DNA of 64,000 bases, from contig WBMV01004760.1 of assembly GCA_013396655.1 (NCBI GenBank), forward strand, positions 2,301,767-2,365,766, in the 5' to 3' direction. Source of the stretch: Campylorhamphus procurvoides. Its lineage: Eukaryota; Chordata; Aves; Passeriformes; Dendrocolaptidae. Below the pieces are notes generated by a model. That model had not been told where the DNA came from and made no database searches. It saw only the letters and a program-made list of their open reading frames with translations. Shown piece by piece: positions 61,801 to 64,000 of this stretch; position 1 is the stretch's first letter; every line of letters begins with the position of its first letter. A program made the translations under genes and the position numbers.

Positions 61801-62691
61801 CTTACTGCTTCCACATCCCTAAAGTACTCTCTCTCATCACCAAAACTGGTAGGGAAGGACATTGATGCAGTTGGAACTGAATTTACCATAGCTGAAGTCC
61901 TCCTTGTCAATGTGAGGCCAACACATCCCAGATCCAGGCCTCAGCAACTCAGGGGGCTTTAAGTTTTTGCATTAGCATTGCTAAATGCCATGCTGGGGGA
62001 CCTGGCAGTGCTGCTTCTTCTGACCCTCAGGCACCGGGTTCCAGATGTTCCCACTGAAAACCAGGCCTGTCAGAGGCTACTTTGATGCTCTCTGGGGGTG
62101 GACCAGATCCTCTCTAGTGCGGACAACGCTAGACCTAATAGTCACCAACCTTCATCTGGAAGGAAAATAATGAAGCATACCTGGATTAAATTGTAAAATG
62201 ATCTCTGTCAAGCTACCAAAAAGGTTTTCCCCAATTTAATCCAACCTGCCAAGGCACTGGGATCCCCAAGCAAGGAGAAAATGGTAAATCCATCCTCAGT
62301 GAAGGGGGATGAATGGATTCTGAACAGAGGGATGAGAAGGCTCCACATGTTGTAGAGGAGGAGAATAGAGCCCACATCTTGTAAGGTGCAGGCTGGACGG
62401 ACCCACCAGAGGGTCACCACACCAAAGGTGTTAACCTTTGCAGGAGATGCCCTGGACATCACTTTGCTCCCCGTGCCCCCTGGGATGCTGCTGACTGTTT
62501 GGGTACCCGGAGACCACGCTGGTTGCTCGCACCTCACCTGCCCTGCTGGGAACACCAAAAGCGAAGCTGGAGCCTCACCACGCTGCCCTCTAAAGCCTCT
62601 GTCTTGCGGTGGAAATAAATTGCCTCAGATTCCCGTAACTCAGGCAGAAAACCCAGGCCCCTTGCTGATAAAACCAGGCGGCCTGGACAGC
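58876..62691. other. Intergenic sequence, no gene seen
   Basis: Apart from the possible LINE relic near 60,830-61,100, no feature was recognised. The 173-codon open frame at 60,724 overlaps that relic and is not considered a gene. Confidence 0.55.
60830..61100 (-). mobile_element. Possible ancient LINE relic
   Basis: The order of phrases (catcagctggctt..., tcattcatggagagaataaacaaga, caggatcgattccagag) resembles the antisense of old amniote CR1/L3-type elements. The match is weak and made by eye only. Confidence 0.3.
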
Positions 62692-62705
62692 GTTGCCCTG
62701 GCAAC
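62692..62705. promoter_or_regulatory. RFX X-box with two perfect half-sites
   Basis: GTTGCCCTGGCAAC: both half-sites match the palindromic X-box (GTTGCC-N2-GGCAAC), with spacer CT in place of AT. It is about 18.7 kb upstream of the DNAH1 start codon. It could be a distal ciliary enhancer or belong to a neighbouring gene beyond the right edge. Confidence 0.55.
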
Positions 62706-64000
62706 CTGCACTTTCTTCCCCATCCTTTTGTTCGGCCTCGGACCCAGACTTTTGTACCCAGCCATAATGGGGCCAGACTCTTGGGATGTTTACGGGGTGA
62801 GGTGAGAGGAATTTCATTCAGCCGTGTCTTGCCTGGCCGGTCTCCTTCCGCAGGGTGAGGGAGGAATGTTATTGACCAAGGCCCCATGCAGGGACCCAGG
62901 CACTAAAGAAAGGCACTTTAGACTTTCCGACAAAGAAAAGAAATTCCTGCCCTCCCCCATGCAAACATACCCCCCCTGTCCCAAAGTGCCTTTTGTTTCC
63001 TTATTTCTCTTTTGGTAACTTCCCTGCTCACCCACTCCTGCCCACAGCTGCTCTCACCAGGCACAAACAAAACCCTTCAGCGTGCCCCGTGTGCCTGCCA
63101 ACTCCAAGCTCCAAGGCATTCAATAATCCCCCTGGACCCCCATCCTCCGAGGCGCCTTGACAATAAAACGAAGGTGGATTGAGTGCACTGAGTTTGTAGG
63201 AGCAGGAGTGCTATGCAGCTGAGGCCAGGGCATGGAGCAGCCAAGCACAGCAGGGAGCTGGAGCCCACTCTGAGACCCTGCCGCGCTCAGTCCTTTGCCT
63301 TCTGGTTCAGGCTGGAAAGGGTTAAACACATCAGGTCCGACTGCCTGCTGAGCAGACAAAAGTCTGCCTTGACATCCAATATTGAAGCTCCCAGGGACAC
63401 CACTGAGGAATTCCCATTAGCTGGTGTTTGTGAAAAGCCTATATCAAATGCTGAGGACAGCCAGTTTGCTTTCCTCGTGCCAGTCACTGGGAGAGCAGCA
63501 ACACCTTCCCGGCACTGCATTTCAGGGAAGGAGGGATGCAGGGGCAGACCAAGTGGTGCCTTTGTGGAGAAAGGCAAGCAAGTCTTTCCCCTTGTGCCCT
63601 TGCACTGCTGGCAGCTCCAGCAGCAGCCAAACCCATCTGGAGAAATTCTAGCCTGACTTGACCAGACCTGTGCCTGGGTTCAGGTAGCTCATTTCAGAGT
63701 TGAACCTCATAGCTTCACTCTCTTCCTGGCCTTCAGACTTTGTACTGTCTTAGGAGAGGACAAGTTTACAGTTTGGACAGAAGACCCTGAGGGCCTTTAT
63801 TGGCAAGGCAGTGCTGTTTCCCACTCACCCTGTCCCATGCTGCTCTCCTTTCAGGGCAACTGTGCAAACCAAAAGGCATGGGCAGAGATGAAATGATGGT
63901 CAGGATGGGGTTTGGGTTTTCTTCAGTTCTGCTGGGGGTGTAAATGGCAGATAAAGCCCAAGCTGGTGTTAGACTGAGCAAGGACCCACTGAGAAGTGAG
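62706..64000. other. Intergenic sequence to the right edge
   Basis: GC content rises slightly. No convincing exon. A first exon of a neighbouring gene cannot be excluded near the edge. Confidence 0.5.

Noticed and set aside
44008..64000. Orthologues of human neighbourhood microRNAs (mir-135a, let-7g)
   Set aside because: Looked by eye for their mature sequences on both strands and did not find them.

Overview
The window is vertebrate nuclear DNA, most likely from a bird. The evidence is a split gene with about 1 kb introns, fragments carrying the hallmarks of CR1 LINE elements, and a single CpG island. I cannot name the species. Nothing bacterial, phage-like or CRISPR-like is present.

Left two-thirds (about 290-44,000, minus strand): the 5' half of one gene, the axonemal inner-arm dynein heavy chain DNAH1. 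I assembled 45 consecutive coding exons by hand. Each ends at a plausible splice site, their phases chain exactly, and together they give 7,209 nt (2,403 codons) with no stop or frameshift. The order is: N-terminal tail (exons 1-16), linker region (about exons 17-26), AAA1 with P-loop GPAGTGKT (exons 27-32), AAA2 with P-loop GPTGSGKT (exons 33-39), and the start of AAA3 with P-loop GPTGTGKT (exons 40-45). The rest of the motor (remaining AAA3, AAA4, stalk, AAA5-6, C-terminus) lies beyond the left edge. Identity rests on near-colinear similarity to mammalian DNAH1 as I remember it, including features not shared with DNAH3/7/12.

Promoter side (about 44,000-48,500): the first coding exon ends upstream at an ATG in good Kozak context (43,989). 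About 3.7 kb further upstream is a CpG island (about 47,690-48,450). It contains an 18-bp GC-rich tandem repeat and an RFX X-box-like site, which suits a cilia gene promoter. A non-coding first exon in the island is inferred, not proven.

Right quarter (about 48,500-64,000): I see no convincing gene. It holds low-complexity tracts, a (TA)14 repeat, degraded LINE fragments, AT-rich homeodomain-motif-dense segments that look like conserved non-coding elements, and at 62,692 an X-box with two perfect half-sites.

The more unusual points are an apparent GC-AG intron, a NAGNAG tandem acceptor, a perfect 19-bp intronic inverted repeat, and the distal X-box. I found no clear evidence of an undescribed biological system.
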